Origin: Pseudokineococcus lusitanus
GTDB lineage: Bacteria; Actinomycetota; Actinomycetes; Actinomycetales; Quadrisphaeraceae
DNA length: 64,000 nt
Direction: 5' to 3'
Assembly (NCBI RefSeq): GCF_003751265.1
Contig: NZ_RJKN01000008.1
Span: forward strand, 1 to 64,000
In this document: one piece after another, positions 15,771 through 28,000 of the stretch
How the letters are laid out: each line of letters opens with the position of its first letter
Position numbering within the stretch: the first letter of the stretch is position 1
Notes under the pieces: generated by a model
What the model saw: only the letters and a program-made list of their open reading frames with translations
The model's database searches: none
What the model was told of the DNA's origin: nothing
Program-made: the position numbers and the translations under genes

Positions 15771-18700
15771 TCAGTCCTGCGCCCGGCGGCGCCGGGCGAG
15801 GAGCAGCGCCCCGGCGCCGAGGAGGAGCAGCGCCCCGCCGGCCACGAGCGGGCCGCCGACGTCGGCGCCCGTCCGCGCGAGCCGGTCCACCACCGCGGCG
15901 GCGGGGCCGTCGACGGTGAAGCGGTCGAGCAGCTGGAAGCGCGGCGACGTCCCGGTGCCGGTGCCGGTGCCCGAGCTCGTGCCGGTCCCCGTGCCCGTCC
16001 CCGTGCCGGTCCCTGAGCCCGTGCCGGAGCCCGTGCCGGAGCCCGTGCCGGAGCCCGTGCCGGTGCCGCCGTCGCCCGTGCCGGGCGTCGGGTCCGGGAC
16101 GACGACCGGCGCGCCGGCCACGGTCACCGTCACGGTGCCGGTGGTCCGCTGCCCCAGCTCGTCCTGCACCGTGTAGGTGAAGGTCTCCGTGCCCGTCCAG
16201 CCCGGCGCCGGCGTGTACACGAGCCGGCCGCCCCTGACCTCGACGGTGCCGTGGTCGGCGCCCTCGACGTCGACGAGGACGACGTCGCCGGTCAGCCCGT
16301 CCAGCGGGACCTCGACCGGCTGGTCGGTGCGCGTCGTCGTGCGCCGGTCGACCTGCGTGGCCGGCGGCGGGGCAACGGCCTGGAGCGTCACGGTGGCCGG
16401 CCGCGAGAGGTCTATGCCGTCGTCGGCGCGGTAGGTGAGGGTCACCGTGCCGACGAAGTCGGCGGGCGGCGCCCAGCGGAGCCGGCCGTCGTCGTCGATC
16501 GTCACCGAGCCCTGCTGGGTGCCGGTCGCGTCCACCGGCCCCGTCAGGGAGCCGGGGGCCACGACGAGCCGGTCGCCGTTGGCGTCGGTGTCGTCGCGGA
16601 GGACGTCCACCGCGACCGCGCGACCCCGCGGCGTGCGGGCGCTGTCGTCCCCGGCGACGGGGGCGGCGTTGGCGACGGTGACCGTCACGCGGGCGCTCGC
16701 CCGCCCGTCGACGTCGCCGTCGTCGACGACGTAGGGGAAGGTCACGACGCCGCGGAAGCCGGTCGGCGGCGTGTAGACGAGCCGCCCGTCGACGACGGCC
16801 GCGGTGCCCTGACGGACACCCCGGGCGTCGCGGGGGAGGCCGGCGTCGCCGTCGACGAGGAGCACGCGCAGCGTGTCCCCGTTCCTGTCCTGCGCGTCGA
16901 CGAGGACCCTGACGGGGGTGGCGGACGGGGTCGTCTCGCGGACGTCGGCCGCCGTGGGGGCGGCGTTGCGGACCCGGACGGTGGCCGTGGCCCGCGACCG
17001 GAGGCCCTCGTCGTCCTCGACCTCGTAGGAGAAGCTGACGACGCCCTTGAAGCCCGCCGGCGGCGTGTACGTGATCTTGCCGCCCTCGGCGACGGCGGTG
17101 CCCTGGACCTCCTGCCGGTCGTCGAGGGGCATCCCGACGGCGACGAGGCGCATCGTGTCGTGGTTGGGGTCGCGGTCGTTGTCGAGGACGGGCACGACGA
17201 CGGCCCGTCCGCTGTCGGTGTCCACGGCGTCGTCCACAAGGACCGGGGCGAGGTTCGGCACGGTGACCACGAGGGTGCCCGAGGCCTCGCCGCCGGCGCC
17301 GTCGACGACGACGTAGGTGACGGTCACGTCGCCCTTCGTGCCCTGCGCCGGCGTGACGCGGAGGCGCCCGTCGGCTGCGACGTCCACGGCGGCGCCGCGG
17401 TCGGCACGGGTGCGGCCGAGGTCGACCGCGAGGCGCTGCGTCGTCGGCCCGACGTTGGGGTCGGTGGTGCGACCGACGACGTCGACGTACGCCGGGACGT
17501 CGGGGTCGACGACCGTCGTCAGCGACGCGGGCGCCGTGGGCGGGGTGTTGGCCACGGTCACCGTGACGGTCGCGGTGGCGCTCTCCTCGCCGTCCGAGAC
17601 GGTGTACGTGACGGTCGCCCTGCCGGCGAAGCCCGTCGTCGGCGTGAGGCGGACGACGCCGTCGACGAGCTCGACGGTGCCGGCGACCCGGCCGTCGGGG
17701 ACGTCGGCCGAGACGACCGGGCCGACGGCCGTGACGGCCAGCTCGTCGCCGTTGGCGTCGGAGTCGTTGTCGAGCACCGGCACGACCGTGGTGCCGGCGT
17801 CGGCGGGCAGCTCGAGCGCGTCGTCGACGGCGGTCGGCGGCGTGTTGGTCAGCGTCAGCTCCAGGGAGCCGGTCGCCTCGCCGCCGGCACCGTCGGAGAC
17901 GGTCCACGTGACGGTCACGAGGCCCCGGGTGCCGCGGCGCGGCACGACCTCGAGGAGGCCGTCGTCGGTGCGGCGCAGGTCGACCGCGCCGTCGGCCGTG
18001 GCGTCGCGCCACGTGAGCTCCTGGCCCGGCGTGGCCGGGACGTTCGCGTCGACCGCCCCGCCGAGCGGGTCGACGACGAGGGGCTCGGCCGTCGCCCGCT
18101 CCTCCTCCAGCACCGGGCCCGCGTCGGGGGCCTCGTTGCCGACCTCGACCTCGACGACGGCGGACGCCGTGCGCCCGGCCGGCTCGCCCTCGGGGGCGTC
18201 GGTCACGGTGTAGGAGAGGCGGACCGGGCCGGCCCAGCCGTCCCGCGGGGCGGTGTAGCGGACCCGCGGGCCCTCGGGCGTGCTGACGAGCTCCGCCGTG
18301 CCGCGCGCGGTGCCGTCGGCGTCGACGGGCGTGCCGACGGCCGTGACGCGGAGGGCGTCGCCGTCCGGGTCGGTGTCGTTGCCGAGGACGTCGACGTCCA
18401 CGGAGCCGTAGGTGGCCGTCGTCGCACCGAGGTCGTCGGCCGCGACGGGCGTCCGGTCGGAGACCGTCACCGTGAGGACGGCGTCGTCCGTGCCGCCCGC
18501 GCCGTCGTCGACCGTGTAGGCCACGCGGACCTCGCCGGTCGTGCCGGCGGCAGGGGTGACGCGGACGAGGCCCTCGTCGGTGAGCGCCACGGAGGCGCGG
18601 GCGTCGTCGCCGAGGGCCCGCAGCGACTCGCGGACGACGACGAGCGTCTGGTTGTGGCGGCCGCCCGGCACGACGTTGGCGTCGGTGTCGTTGGCCAGCA

Positions 18701-21557
18701 CGTCGACGTCGACGGGGGTGCGGACGGGCGTGCCGGCCGCGTCGTCCCGGGCGACGGGGAGGGCGTTGCGGACGGTGACGGTCAACGTGCCCGTGGCGGT
18801 CCTGGTGCCGTCGGTGACGGTGTAGGTGAGCTCGTCGGTGCCTGCGAAGCCGGGAGCGGGCGTGTAGCGCACGCGGCGGGCGTCGAGGACGGACGCGTCG
18901 GCGCCCTCGACGGCGCCGGTGACGGTCGTGAGCCGGAGCGTGTCCCCGGCGTTCGGGTCGCTGTCGTTCGCGACGACGTCGACCTCGCCCGCCTGGCCGG
19001 TGGCCAGGTCCAGGGTGTCGGGCGCGGCGACGGGCGGGCCCTGGACGACGACCGCGACGGTGGCGGGGTCGCTCGTGGCGAGGCCGTCGGTGACGCGGTA
19101 GGTGAACGTCACCGTGCCGGCGGTGCCCGCGGCCGGCTCCAGGCGGACGGTGCCGTCGGGGCGGAGGGAGACGGTGCCGCCGCCCGCGGGCTGGACGAGG
19201 TCGACCACGGACAGCACGTCGCCGTCCGCGTCGGTGTCGTTGGCGAGCACGGCGACGTCGACCGCCCCGTCGACGACGGTCTCCGCGGAGTCGGCGACGG
19301 CGACGGGGGCGCGGTTGGCCACGGTGACCGTCACGGTGCCCGTCGTGCGGCTGCCGCGGGCGTCGGAGACGACGTAGGGGAAGGAGTCGGTGCCCGTCCA
19401 GCCGGGGGCCGGCGTGTAGCGGACGCCGGCGCCGTCGACGACGGCCGTGCCGTGCCGGGGGGCGCCGGCCGAGACGACGTGGAGCGCGTCGCCGTTGGCG
19501 TCGGTGTCGTTCGCGAGGACGGGGACGAGCACCTCGCCGTTGCGCGTCGTGGTCGCCGCGTCGTCGGCGGCGACGGGGGCGTCGTTGACCACGTCGACGT
19601 AGACGACCTGCGCGGCCGTCGCGCCGTGGGCGTCGCGGACGGTGTACGTGAAGGCGTCGCGGCCCGCGAAGGCGGCCGCGGGGCGGTAGGTGACGGTGCC
19701 GCCCTCGAGCGAGACGAGGCCGCCGGCCGCGTCGGTGACCTCGACGACGGTCAGCCCGTCGCCGCCGTCGTTGGCGAGCACCGGCACCTGGACGGTGGGC
19801 GTGGACGGCGTGGGCCGGAGGGTGGCGACGTCGGGGGAGGTCGTCAGCGGGGTGCCGCCGCCGCGGGCGGTGCCGTCGACGACGGACGTCACGGCGTTCG
19901 AGACGGACGTCGACGAGGCGCCGGTCGTGGCGCCGCGGAAGAGCAGCTCGGCGACGTTGAGGAGGCGCGCGCCGTCGGCGACGTCGCCGTCGACCCTGAC
20001 GTCGAAGCGCAGGGCGTGGTGGGTCGTGCCGCCCGCCGCGACCGTCGAGGTCGGCGGGACGCGCCCGCCCGACGCGGCGGTGGCGCCCTCGCCGACGGTG
20101 ACCTGGACGAAGCCGCCGTTCGGGCCGGTCCCGTAGGTGCCGCGGTCGTCGCCCCCGGCGTCGGAGACCGGCGTGAAGTCCAGCTCGGCGTCCGACGGGC
20201 CGGTGCCGCTGCCGGCCTGCAGGGAGCCGGGCACGTACGTGGTGCCGGAGGGGATCGCGTCGACGATGCGCGCCGACGAGGCGGTGTCGAGGCCGGTGTT
20301 GGAGACGGGCACCGTGTAGCGCAGGACGTCGCCGCGCTGGAGCAGGCCGCCGTTCACGTCGTCGACCCGCTTGGCGCCCTCGAGCTGCGGCTCGTAGAGG
20401 TCGGTCGCGAAGGTGACGGCGCCGGGGAAGTAGGTCTCGCCGCCGGTGGTGAGCCGGAGGGTCGCGGAGGTCTCGTCGTTGCCGAGGAGGCCGTCGGCGA
20501 CGAGGGTGTCGGCGTCGAAGCCCATCTGGTTCGCGTGGCGCGGCGAGCGGGCGGTCGTGTCCGCCCCGCGGGTGCTGATCGTCGAGTTCCAGACGTTGTC
20601 GGCGGGGTTGGCGGCGTCGGTGACGTCGCGGAAGGTGGCGGAGCCCTGGCGGCGCAGCTGCAGGCGGTCACCGGTGAGGCCGAGGTCGCCCTCGTAGCCG
20701 ACGATGCCGATCGTCGTGCGGACGGCCCCCTCCGCCGGGGTGAGGAACCCGCTGACGGGGATGTCCGCGACGCGGTCGGCGTCGGCGTTGCGGACGGTCC
20801 CGAAGCCCTTGAAGACGGCGAGGTTGCGCGCCGGGGCGTCGGGGTCGGCGACGGCGACGACGAGGGACCAGCCGGCGTAGCGGTCCTGGCCCGTCCCCAG
20901 CTGCGCGCCGGCGACGGTGTAGGAGCCGCTGCCGGCCGTGCGGACCTGCTCGGTGACGTCCACCCAGGCCTGGTAGGCGCTGTCCTGGCCCGCGAGCGGT
21001 GCCGGGTCGGTGACCGTCGTGGACGAGCCGCCCGGGCCCGTGAGGCGCACGCTGCCGCGCGAGGCCGGTGCCGGGGCGGCGGCGCCGCCGGTGGCGCCGT
21101 CCGTCTTGGCGCCCCAGACGAGCGCGGCGTAGAGGACGCCGCCCGAGGGCGGCAGGGTGAGCGTGGCCGACGAGCTGTTCGACGTGGAGGGGTCGGCGTC
21201 GACGTCGACGGCCGTCATGGCCCAGTCGTTGTTGTTGTTCTTCTCGGCCGTGCCGGCCCGGGCGCCCGCGCACGTCGAGCCCCCGCCGGTGGCGGCGGTC
21301 GACCCCGTGGCGCAGCTCATGAGCGTGTTGCCGACGACGACGACGTCGCCGTTCGTGTTCGCCACGAACTGCCGCTCGAACGGCGAGGTGATCGCGGCCG
21401 ACGCGGCCGGCGCGACGGCGACGGCCAGCAGCGGCCCGGCCAGCAGCGAGAGGACGACGGCGACGGTGCCCTGGCGGCGGGCGCGCCGCAGCAGGGCGCG
21501 CAGCCCGGGGGTGCGGCGGGCGGCGGGGCGCGGGGCGCGGGCGTGGTCGAGCGGCAT
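15771..21557 (-). CDS. Giant wall-anchored repeat protein (DUF11 plus about 13 Ig/cadherin-like repeats, LARTG sorting signal)
   Basis: The 1,928-residue protein has a signal peptide (about 1-53, basic start, long hydrophobic core, ASAAI). A unique domain follows to about residue 400, then a DUF11-like module (GDVLRYTVPVSNTGLDTASS). About 13 tandem repeats of 90-105 residues follow, each with a VDVLANDTDxxGD-like calcium-site motif and ending YTVxDGxG...TVTVTV, as in bacterial Ig/cadherin-like (Big_9, Cadherin_5) adhesins. A Gly-Ser-Thr linker leads to LARTG (about 1893), a hydrophobic segment and RRRRAQD, the layout for sortase anchoring; LAxTG is the class E sortase motif. GAGG lies 9 bases before the ATG. 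A sigma-28-like promoter lies 55 bases upstream. Likely role: adhesion or biofilm matrix. Ligand unknown. Confidence 0.88.
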   Translation of the reverse strand: MPLDHARAPRPAARRTPGLRALLRRARRQGTVAVVLSLLAGPLLAVAVAPAASAAITSPFERQFVANTNGDVVVVGNTLMSCATGSTAATGGGSTCAGARAGTAEKNNNNDWAMTAVDVDADPSTSNSSSATLTLPPSGGVLYAALVWGAKTDGATGGAAAPAPASRGSVRLTGPGGSSTTVTDPAPLAGQDSAYQAWVDVTEQVRTAGSGSYTVAGAQLGTGQDRYAGWSLVVAVADPDAPARNLAVFKGFGTVRNADADRVADIPVSGFLTPAEGAVRTTIGIVGYEGDLGLTGDRLQLRRQGSATFRDVTDAANPADNVWNSTISTRGADTTARSPRHANQMGFDADTLVADGLLGNDETSATLRLTTGGETYFPGAVTFATDLYEPQLEGAKRVDDVNGGLLQRGDVLRYTVPVSNTGLDTASSARIVDAIPSGTTYVPGSLQAGSGTGPSDAELDFTPVSDAGGDDRGTYGTGPNGGFVQVTVGEGATAASGGRVPPTSTVAAGGTTHHALRFDVRVDGDVADGARLLNVAELLFRGATTGASSTSVSNAVTSVVDGTARGGGTPLTTSPDVATLRPTPSTPTVQVPVLANDGGDGLTVVEVTDAAGGLVSLEGGTVTYRPAAAFAGRDAFTYTVRDAHGATAAQVVYVDVVNDAPVAADDAATTTRNGEVLVPVLANDTDANGDALHVVSAGAPRHGTAVVDGAGVRYTPAPGWTGTDSFPYVVSDARGSRTTGTVTVTVANRAPVAVADSAETVVDGAVDVAVLANDTDADGDVLSVVDLVQPAGGGTVSLRPDGTVRLEPAAGTAGTVTFTYRVTDGLATSDPATVAVVVQGPPVAAPDTLDLATGQAGEVDVVANDSDPNAGDTLRLTTVTGAVEGADASVLDARRVRYTPAPGFAGTDELTYTVTDGTRTATGTLTVTVRNALPVARDDAAGTPVRTPVDVDVLANDTDANVVPGGRHNQTLVVVRESLRALGDDARASVALTDEGLVRVTPAAGTTGEVRVAYTVDDGAGGTDDAVLTVTVSDRTPVAADDLGATTATYGSVDVDVLGNDTDPDGDALRVTAVGTPVDADGTARGTAELVSTPEGPRVRYTAPRDGWAGPVRLSYTVTDAPEGEPAGRTASAVVEVEVGNEAPDAGPVLEEERATAEPLVVDPLGGAVDANVPATPGQELTWRDATADGAVDLRRTDDGLLEVVPRRGTRGLVTVTWTVSDGAGGEATGSLELTLTNTPPTAVDDALELPADAGTTVVPVLDNDSDANGDELAVTAVGPVVSADVPDGRVAGTVELVDGVVRLTPTTGFAGRATVTYTVSDGEESATATVTVTVANTPPTAPASLTTVVDPDVPAYVDVVGRTTDPNVGPTTQRLAVDLGRTRADRGAAVDVAADGRLRVTPAQGTKGDVTVTYVVVDGAGGEASGTLVVTVPNLAPVLVDDAVDTDSGRAVVVPVLDNDRDPNHDTMRLVAVGMPLDDRQEVQGTAVAEGGKITYTPPAGFKGVVSFSYEVEDDEGLRSRATATVRVRNAAPTAADVRETTPSATPVRVLVDAQDRNGDTLRVLLVDGDAGLPRDARGVRQGTAAVVDGRLVYTPPTGFRGVVTFPYVVDDGDVDGRASARVTVTVANAAPVAGDDSARTPRGRAVAVDVLRDDTDANGDRLVVAPGSLTGPVDATGTQQGSVTIDDDGRLRWAPPADFVGTVTLTYRADDGIDLSRPATVTLQAVAPPPATQVDRRTTTRTDQPVEVPLDGLTGDVVLVDVEGADHGTVEVRGGRLVYTPAPGWTGTETFTYTVQDELGQRTTGTVTVTVAGAPVVVPDPTPGTGDGGTGTGSGTGSGTGSGTGSGTGTGTGTGTGTSSGTGTGTGTSPRFQLLDRFTVDGPAAAVVDRLARTGADVGGPLVAGGALLLLGAGALLLARRRRAQD
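15949..16082. repeat. Low-complexity GT/GS-coding repeat in the wall-spanning linker
   Basis: Six-base units such as CCGGTG and CCGTGC are repeated about 20 times on the plus strand; read on the minus strand they encode GTGSGTG and GTGTGT runs. The tract is prone to slippage, so the linker length may vary between strains and may be misassembled. Confidence 0.75.
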
Positions 21558-21611
21558 CGAGGCGTCCTCGGGGGTCGGACCTGCAGGGGCGGGATGCCGC
21601 CCTCCGACGCC

Positions 21612-21639
21612 TCATCGGCCGCGACCGGGCCCGGGTTGA
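21612..21639 (-). promoter_or_regulatory. Sigma-28-type promoter of the giant surface protein
   Basis: On the minus strand TCAA (21639-21636), a 16-base spacer, then GCCGATGA (21619-21612). The predicted start of transcription is near 21605, leaving a leader of about 48 bases with GAGG upstream of the ATG. Confidence 0.6.
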
Positions 21640-21690
21640 GCCGTCCGGGGGACCTTCCTGCGCGCCTGCGGGCGCCCGGCGCCGAGGTCC

Positions 21691-23340
<1,650 letters not shown>

Positions 23341-23414
23341 GCGCGCCACCCTGGCAGGCGCCCGGGCCCGCGGGCCAACGGGTCCCCCGCCGGCCGGGTG
23401 CCCGGGAGCGACGG

Positions 23415-23455
23415 AGCCCCCGCCTCGACCTCTACCTAAGGTCGAGACGGGGGCT
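23415..23455. terminator. Terminator hairpin downstream of ndh
   Basis: A 17-bp stem with one mismatch (AGCCCCCG and CTCGACCT arms) and a 7-base loop lies 20 bases past the ndh stop on the minus strand and upstream of the ABC-F gene. Confidence 0.75.
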
Positions 23456-23474
23456 TGTCGAGGGTGGGCGGTGG

Positions 23475-24809
23475 TCAGGCGTGGCCGCCCTGGCGCTCGA
23501 GCTGCGGGTCGCGGGACGCCTCGGCCCCGTCGGAGTCCTCGCGGCCGTGCTGGGGCACGTCCTTCGGCTCGCCCGCGATGACGTTGCGACCGCCGGACGC
23601 GGTGACGTAGTGCGTCGTCAGGTTGACCAGCGTCGCGATCCGGTTGCGCCAGGAGTGCAGCAGCGCGATGTGGAGGCCCATCCACATGAGCCAGCCGATG
23701 GCGCCCGTGAACTTGCCGGCGAAGGGCCACTTGATGTCCGCGACGGCGGCGAGGCGGCCGACGATCGCCATCGTGCCCTTGTCCGAGTAGGCGAAGGGGG
23801 CCGTGGCCTGACCCTGCACCAGACGCTTCACGTTGGCGGCCGCGTGCTTGCCGGTCTGGATGGCGGGCTGCGCCAGCTGCGGGAGCGCCGCGCCGTCCAC
23901 GACGCCGACGTCGCCGACGGCGAAGACGTGGTCGCTGCCCTGGACGCGCAGGTCGGCGTCCGTCTGGAGGCGGCCGCCGCGGCCCTGGGGGAAGCCCCAG
24001 TCCTTGAGGCTGCGCGGCGCGGAGACGCCGCTGGCCCAGACGGTGAGGACCGAGGGGAGCTCCTCGCCGCCCTTGAGCACGACGGTGTCCTCGCGGACCT
24101 CGGCGACGGCCGCGCCGAGGCGCAGCTCCACGCCGCGGTCGCGCAGCGCCTTGGCCGCGTACTGGCGCAGCGGGTCCTCGAACGGGCCGAGGACGACGTC
24201 GAGCATCTCGACGAGGACGACGCGGACGGCCGTCGGGTCGAGCTCGGGGTAGTTCTTGGCCACGTAGGTGCTGCGCAGCTCGGCGATGGCCCCGGCCATC
24301 TCGGTGCCGGTGGCGCCGCCGCCGACGACGACGACGCAGGGGGCCTCGCCGCCGCGCTCGGCGGCCCGCTCGAAGGCGGTGAGGAGGCGGTCGCGCACCT
24401 CGATGGCGCCGGCGCGCGTGTACATCGTCAGCGTGTGGTCCTCGGCGCCGGGGATGCCGAAGTAGTTCGCCGTGATGCCGCTGGAGACGATGAGGTAGTC
24501 GTAGGCGATGTCGTCGCCCGACTCGGTGCGCAGCACCTTGGCGGCGGCGTCGACGCCCGTGACGGTGGCCTGCTTGAAGCGCACGCGGCGGCGGCCGCCG
24601 GTGAAGGAGCGCAGCGAGTAGGTGACGTCGCCGGGGTTGAGACCGCCCGTGGCCACCTGGAAGAGCAGCGGCTGGAACTGGTTGTAGGCGTTCTTGTCGA
24701 CGAGCAGGACGTCGGCGTCGACGCCCTGGAGCTCGCGGACGGCCGAGAGGCCGGCGAACCCGGCGCCCAGCACGACGACCGTGGGCCGGCCGGTGGCGGT
24801 GGTGGTCAT
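23475..24809 (-). CDS. ndh: Type II NADH dehydrogenase (NDH-2)
   Basis: The 444-residue flavoprotein transfers electrons from NADH to quinone at the membrane without pumping protons. The FAD-binding loop is VVLGAGFAGLSAVRELQ (about 11-27), the second nucleotide-binding loop VVVGGGATGTEMAG (about 160-173), and the FAD contact is FAVGDVGVVDG. AQPAIQTGKHAA matches the quinone-site region. A C-terminal segment, IGWLMWMGLHIALL, with flanking basic residues anchors it to the membrane. GAGGAG precedes the ATG. It is divergent from the IPT/TIG surface gene, which starts 249 bases away. Confidence 0.93.
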   Translation of the reverse strand: MTTTATGRPTVVVLGAGFAGLSAVRELQGVDADVLLVDKNAYNQFQPLLFQVATGGLNPGDVTYSLRSFTGGRRRVRFKQATVTGVDAAAKVLRTESGDDIAYDYLIVSSGITANYFGIPGAEDHTLTMYTRAGAIEVRDRLLTAFERAAERGGEAPCVVVVGGGATGTEMAGAIAELRSTYVAKNYPELDPTAVRVVLVEMLDVVLGPFEDPLRQYAAKALRDRGVELRLGAAVAEVREDTVVLKGGEELPSVLTVWASGVSAPRSLKDWGFPQGRGGRLQTDADLRVQGSDHVFAVGDVGVVDGAALPQLAQPAIQTGKHAAANVKRLVQGQATAPFAYSDKGTMAIVGRLAAVADIKWPFAGKFTGAIGWLMWMGLHIALLHSWRNRIATLVNLTTHYVTASGGRNVIAGEPKDVPQHGREDSDGAEASRDPQLERQGGHA

Positions 24810-25057
24810 GGGTCTCCTCGGGCGGTACGGGCGGGTCCCGGCGACGTCCGAGGACGTCGGGGGGCGTGGCGGCGGTGTGACGGTCGTCTCGTGCGGGGCA
24901 CAGCCTAGGGACGCGGCGGGCGCGAGCGGTGGCCGGGTGGCGATGGTCCGGACGGGTGACCCGGGAATTGAACCGCGGTCAAGCCTCGGCGCGCCTCGAC
25001 CGTTGCCCGGGGCACGACGTCTCCAGCCGATGGGGACGCCTGCTCTGGGGGACACGC

Positions 25058-28000
25058 ATGGACAGCACGCCGACGACGTCGGGCACGACCAGCAGGACCG
25101 GCCGCCGGGGGAGCGCACGACCCCCCGCGGCCCGTCGCCATCTCGTCGCCGCCCTCGTGGCCGCGATCGTCGGCGGTGCCCTCGTGCCCGCCCCCGCCGC
25201 GCTGGCCGCGCCCGCGGGCACGGGCGCCGCGGACGCGACCGCCCTCGGCGTCGACCTCGACCTCGACGTCCTCCTGCTGTCCCTCCTCGACGTCGACGCC
25301 CAGGCCCTCGCCACGACGGCGCCGCCGTCGACGACCCGCAGCGTCGCCGACCTCGGCGTGCTGCCCGGCCTCGGCGGCGGTCTCGCCCGCAGCACCACGG
25401 CGACCTCCTCCTCCACCGCCGACACCGCCGGCGCCTCCTCCTCCACGCGGGTGGAGGGCCTCGGCGTCGACGTGCTCGGCCTCCCCCTCGTGCGCGCGAC
25501 CGCCCTCGAGGCGGCGACCTCCTGCCCCACGTACGGCACGCCGACCGCCTCCTCGCGCGTCGCGGGCCTCCAGGTGCTCGGCGCGACGGTCGACGTGAAC
25601 GCCCCCTCGACCCGCGTCGAGGCCGCCGTCGCGGTCGACGGCCTCCTCGACGCGAAGCTCGTCGCCACGGCCCGCCCGGACGCCCGCGTCGTCACCCCGG
25701 CCGCCGCCGGCACCCCCGCCGCGGCCCGCGCCACCGCGCTGCGGGTCGACGTGCAGCTCGTCGCCAAGACCCTGCTCGGCCTCCCCGTCGCCTCGACGAC
25801 CGGCAGCGTCGTCGTCACCACCGCGGGCTGCACGACGCCGGTCCCGGGCGCGCCCGCCGTCGACGCCCTCACCCCCACCTCCTCGCTCACGACCGGCGGC
25901 GGCCGTCTCACCGTCACCGGCGGCCCCTTCGCCCCCGGCGCCACGCAGGTGCGGGTCGGCGGCGTCGCCGCGGGGGACGTCGTCGTCGCGGCGGACCGCC
26001 GCAGCCTCACCGCCGCTCTGCCCCCGGCGGAGGCCGAGGGCGCCGTGGCCGTCGAGGTCACCACGCCCGGCGGCACGACCTCCCGCTCCGCGGCCCTCAC
26101 GTACCGGGCCGTCCGCGTCGTCCCGGAGCCCGCGCGCGGCCCGCTCGCCGGCACCACGCGCCTCGTCCTGCGGGGCGAGGGCGTCGAGCGCGCCACCGCC
26201 GTCTCGGTGGGCGGCCGCGACGCCGGCCCCGTCGCCGTCGTCGACGACGGGTCGGGCGCGGGGACGGCGGCCGTGGCCGTCGTGGTGCCCGCGGGCACCG
26301 CCCCCGGCGACGTCGACGTCGTCGTCGCGCTGCCGGGCCTCGACGCCCGCACGACCTACCGCTACCTCGACGACGGCTCCCGCGCGACGGTCGGGAGCCT
26401 CGCCCCCGGCACGACGCCGACGACCGGCGGCACCCGCGTCGTCGTCACCGGCACCGGCCTGGCCGACGTCACCGGCGTCACCGTCGGCGGCGTGCCCGCC
26501 ACGGACGTCGCCGTGGCGGCCGACGGCACGTCGGTGTCCTTCACGTCCCCGCCGTCGGAGGTGACGGGCGACCTGCCCGTCGTCCTGCGGCTCGAGGCCG
26601 GCGAGCTCCGCGCCGGCGACCTCTCCGTCACGCCCGTCACCGTCGTCGCCACGCCCGCCGAGGGCGTGCTCGCCGGCGGCGACCGGGTCGTCGTCCGCGG
26701 CGCGGGCGTGGGCGCCGCCACCGGTGCCTCCGTCGGCGGCCGCCCCGTCGCCGACCTCGAGGTCCGCGGGCCCGACGAGGTCGCCGTGACGACGCCGCGG
26801 GGCACCGCCCCCGGCGCCACCGCCCTCGTCGTCGAGCTCCCGGGCGCCGACGCCACGACGACGTTCACCTACGTCGCGGACGGCTCGGCCTCGACCGTCG
26901 TCTCGCTCGAGCCCTCCTCGGGGCCCTCCACCGGCGGCACGCGCCTCGTCGTGCGCGGCACCGGCCTGCAGGGCGCCACCGACCTCCTCGTCGGCGGCGT
27001 CCCCGCCACGGACGTCGCGGTCTCCGCCGACGGCACGAGCCTCACCGCCGTCGCCCCGCCCACCGTCTCCGGCGACCGCGCGGTCGTCGTCACGTTCCCC
27101 CGCGGCGGCACGCTCGACGCCGGCACCTTCGTCTCCCTGCGCGTCGACGTGGAGCTGTCCCCCGTGGACGGTCCCCTCGCGGGCGGCACCTCCGTCACCG
27201 TGACCGGTCGCCGCGGCGAGGACCTCTCCCTCGCGACCGGCGTCACCGTCGGCGGCCGGGCCGCCGCGGTCACCGGCCGTACCACCGGCACCCTCACCGT
27301 CACCGTGCCCGCGGGCACCGCGCCCGGGACGGTCGGCGTCGTCGTCGCCCTGCCGGGCGAGGACGCCACGGGGGTCTTCACCTACCTCGAGGACGGCTCG
27401 CGCGGCCGCGTCACCGGCCCCGTCGCCCTCGACGCGCCCACCGCGGGCGGCGTCGGGCTGGCCGTGCGCGGCACCGACCTCGACGGCCTCGTCGAGGTGC
27501 TCGTCGGCGGCGTGCCCGCCACCGGCGTCCGCGTCGACGCCGCCGGCGTGACCGCCGTCGTCCCGTCCGCCGAGGACGCCGGGCCGCAGCCCGTCGTCCT
27601 GCGCTACCCCGCCGGCCGGGTCGCCGCGGGCACCGTCACCTACGTCGCCCCGACGGCGACCGCCGACCCCGCGACCGCCCCCGCCGCCGGCGGCACCCGC
27701 GTCGACCTCGTCGGCGCGACGCTCGAGCTCGCGACGGGCGTCACCGTCGACGGCGTCCCCGCCGTCGTCGTCGAGCGCTCCCCGGGCCGTCTCGTCGTCC
27801 TCGCGCCGGCGCACCTGCCCGGTGCCGCCGCGGTCGTCGTCGAGCTCCCCGGCGCGGACGCGACGACCACGCTGACCTACCGCGCCGACGGCGCCGCCGC
27901 CGTCGTGGCCTCCACCGCCCCCGCGGCCGCCCCCACGACGGGCGGCCAGGTCCTCACCGTCCGCGGCGAGGGGCTGCAGGACGTCACGTCCGTCACCGCG

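Noticed and set aside
25026-25033. GCCGATGG near the IPT/TIG start, and GCCGATGC before the internal signal peptide at 33330, as further sigma-28 promoters
   Set aside because: No TCAA-like -35 element lies 15-16 bases upstream of either, so the -10-like strings alone are not enough.
24960-25058. A c-di-GMP-I riboswitch in front of the IPT/TIG gene
   Set aside because: The leader has GGTCAAGCC and AGCCGATGG, slightly like parts of the motif, but the invariant GACGCAAAGCC core and the closing stem are missing.
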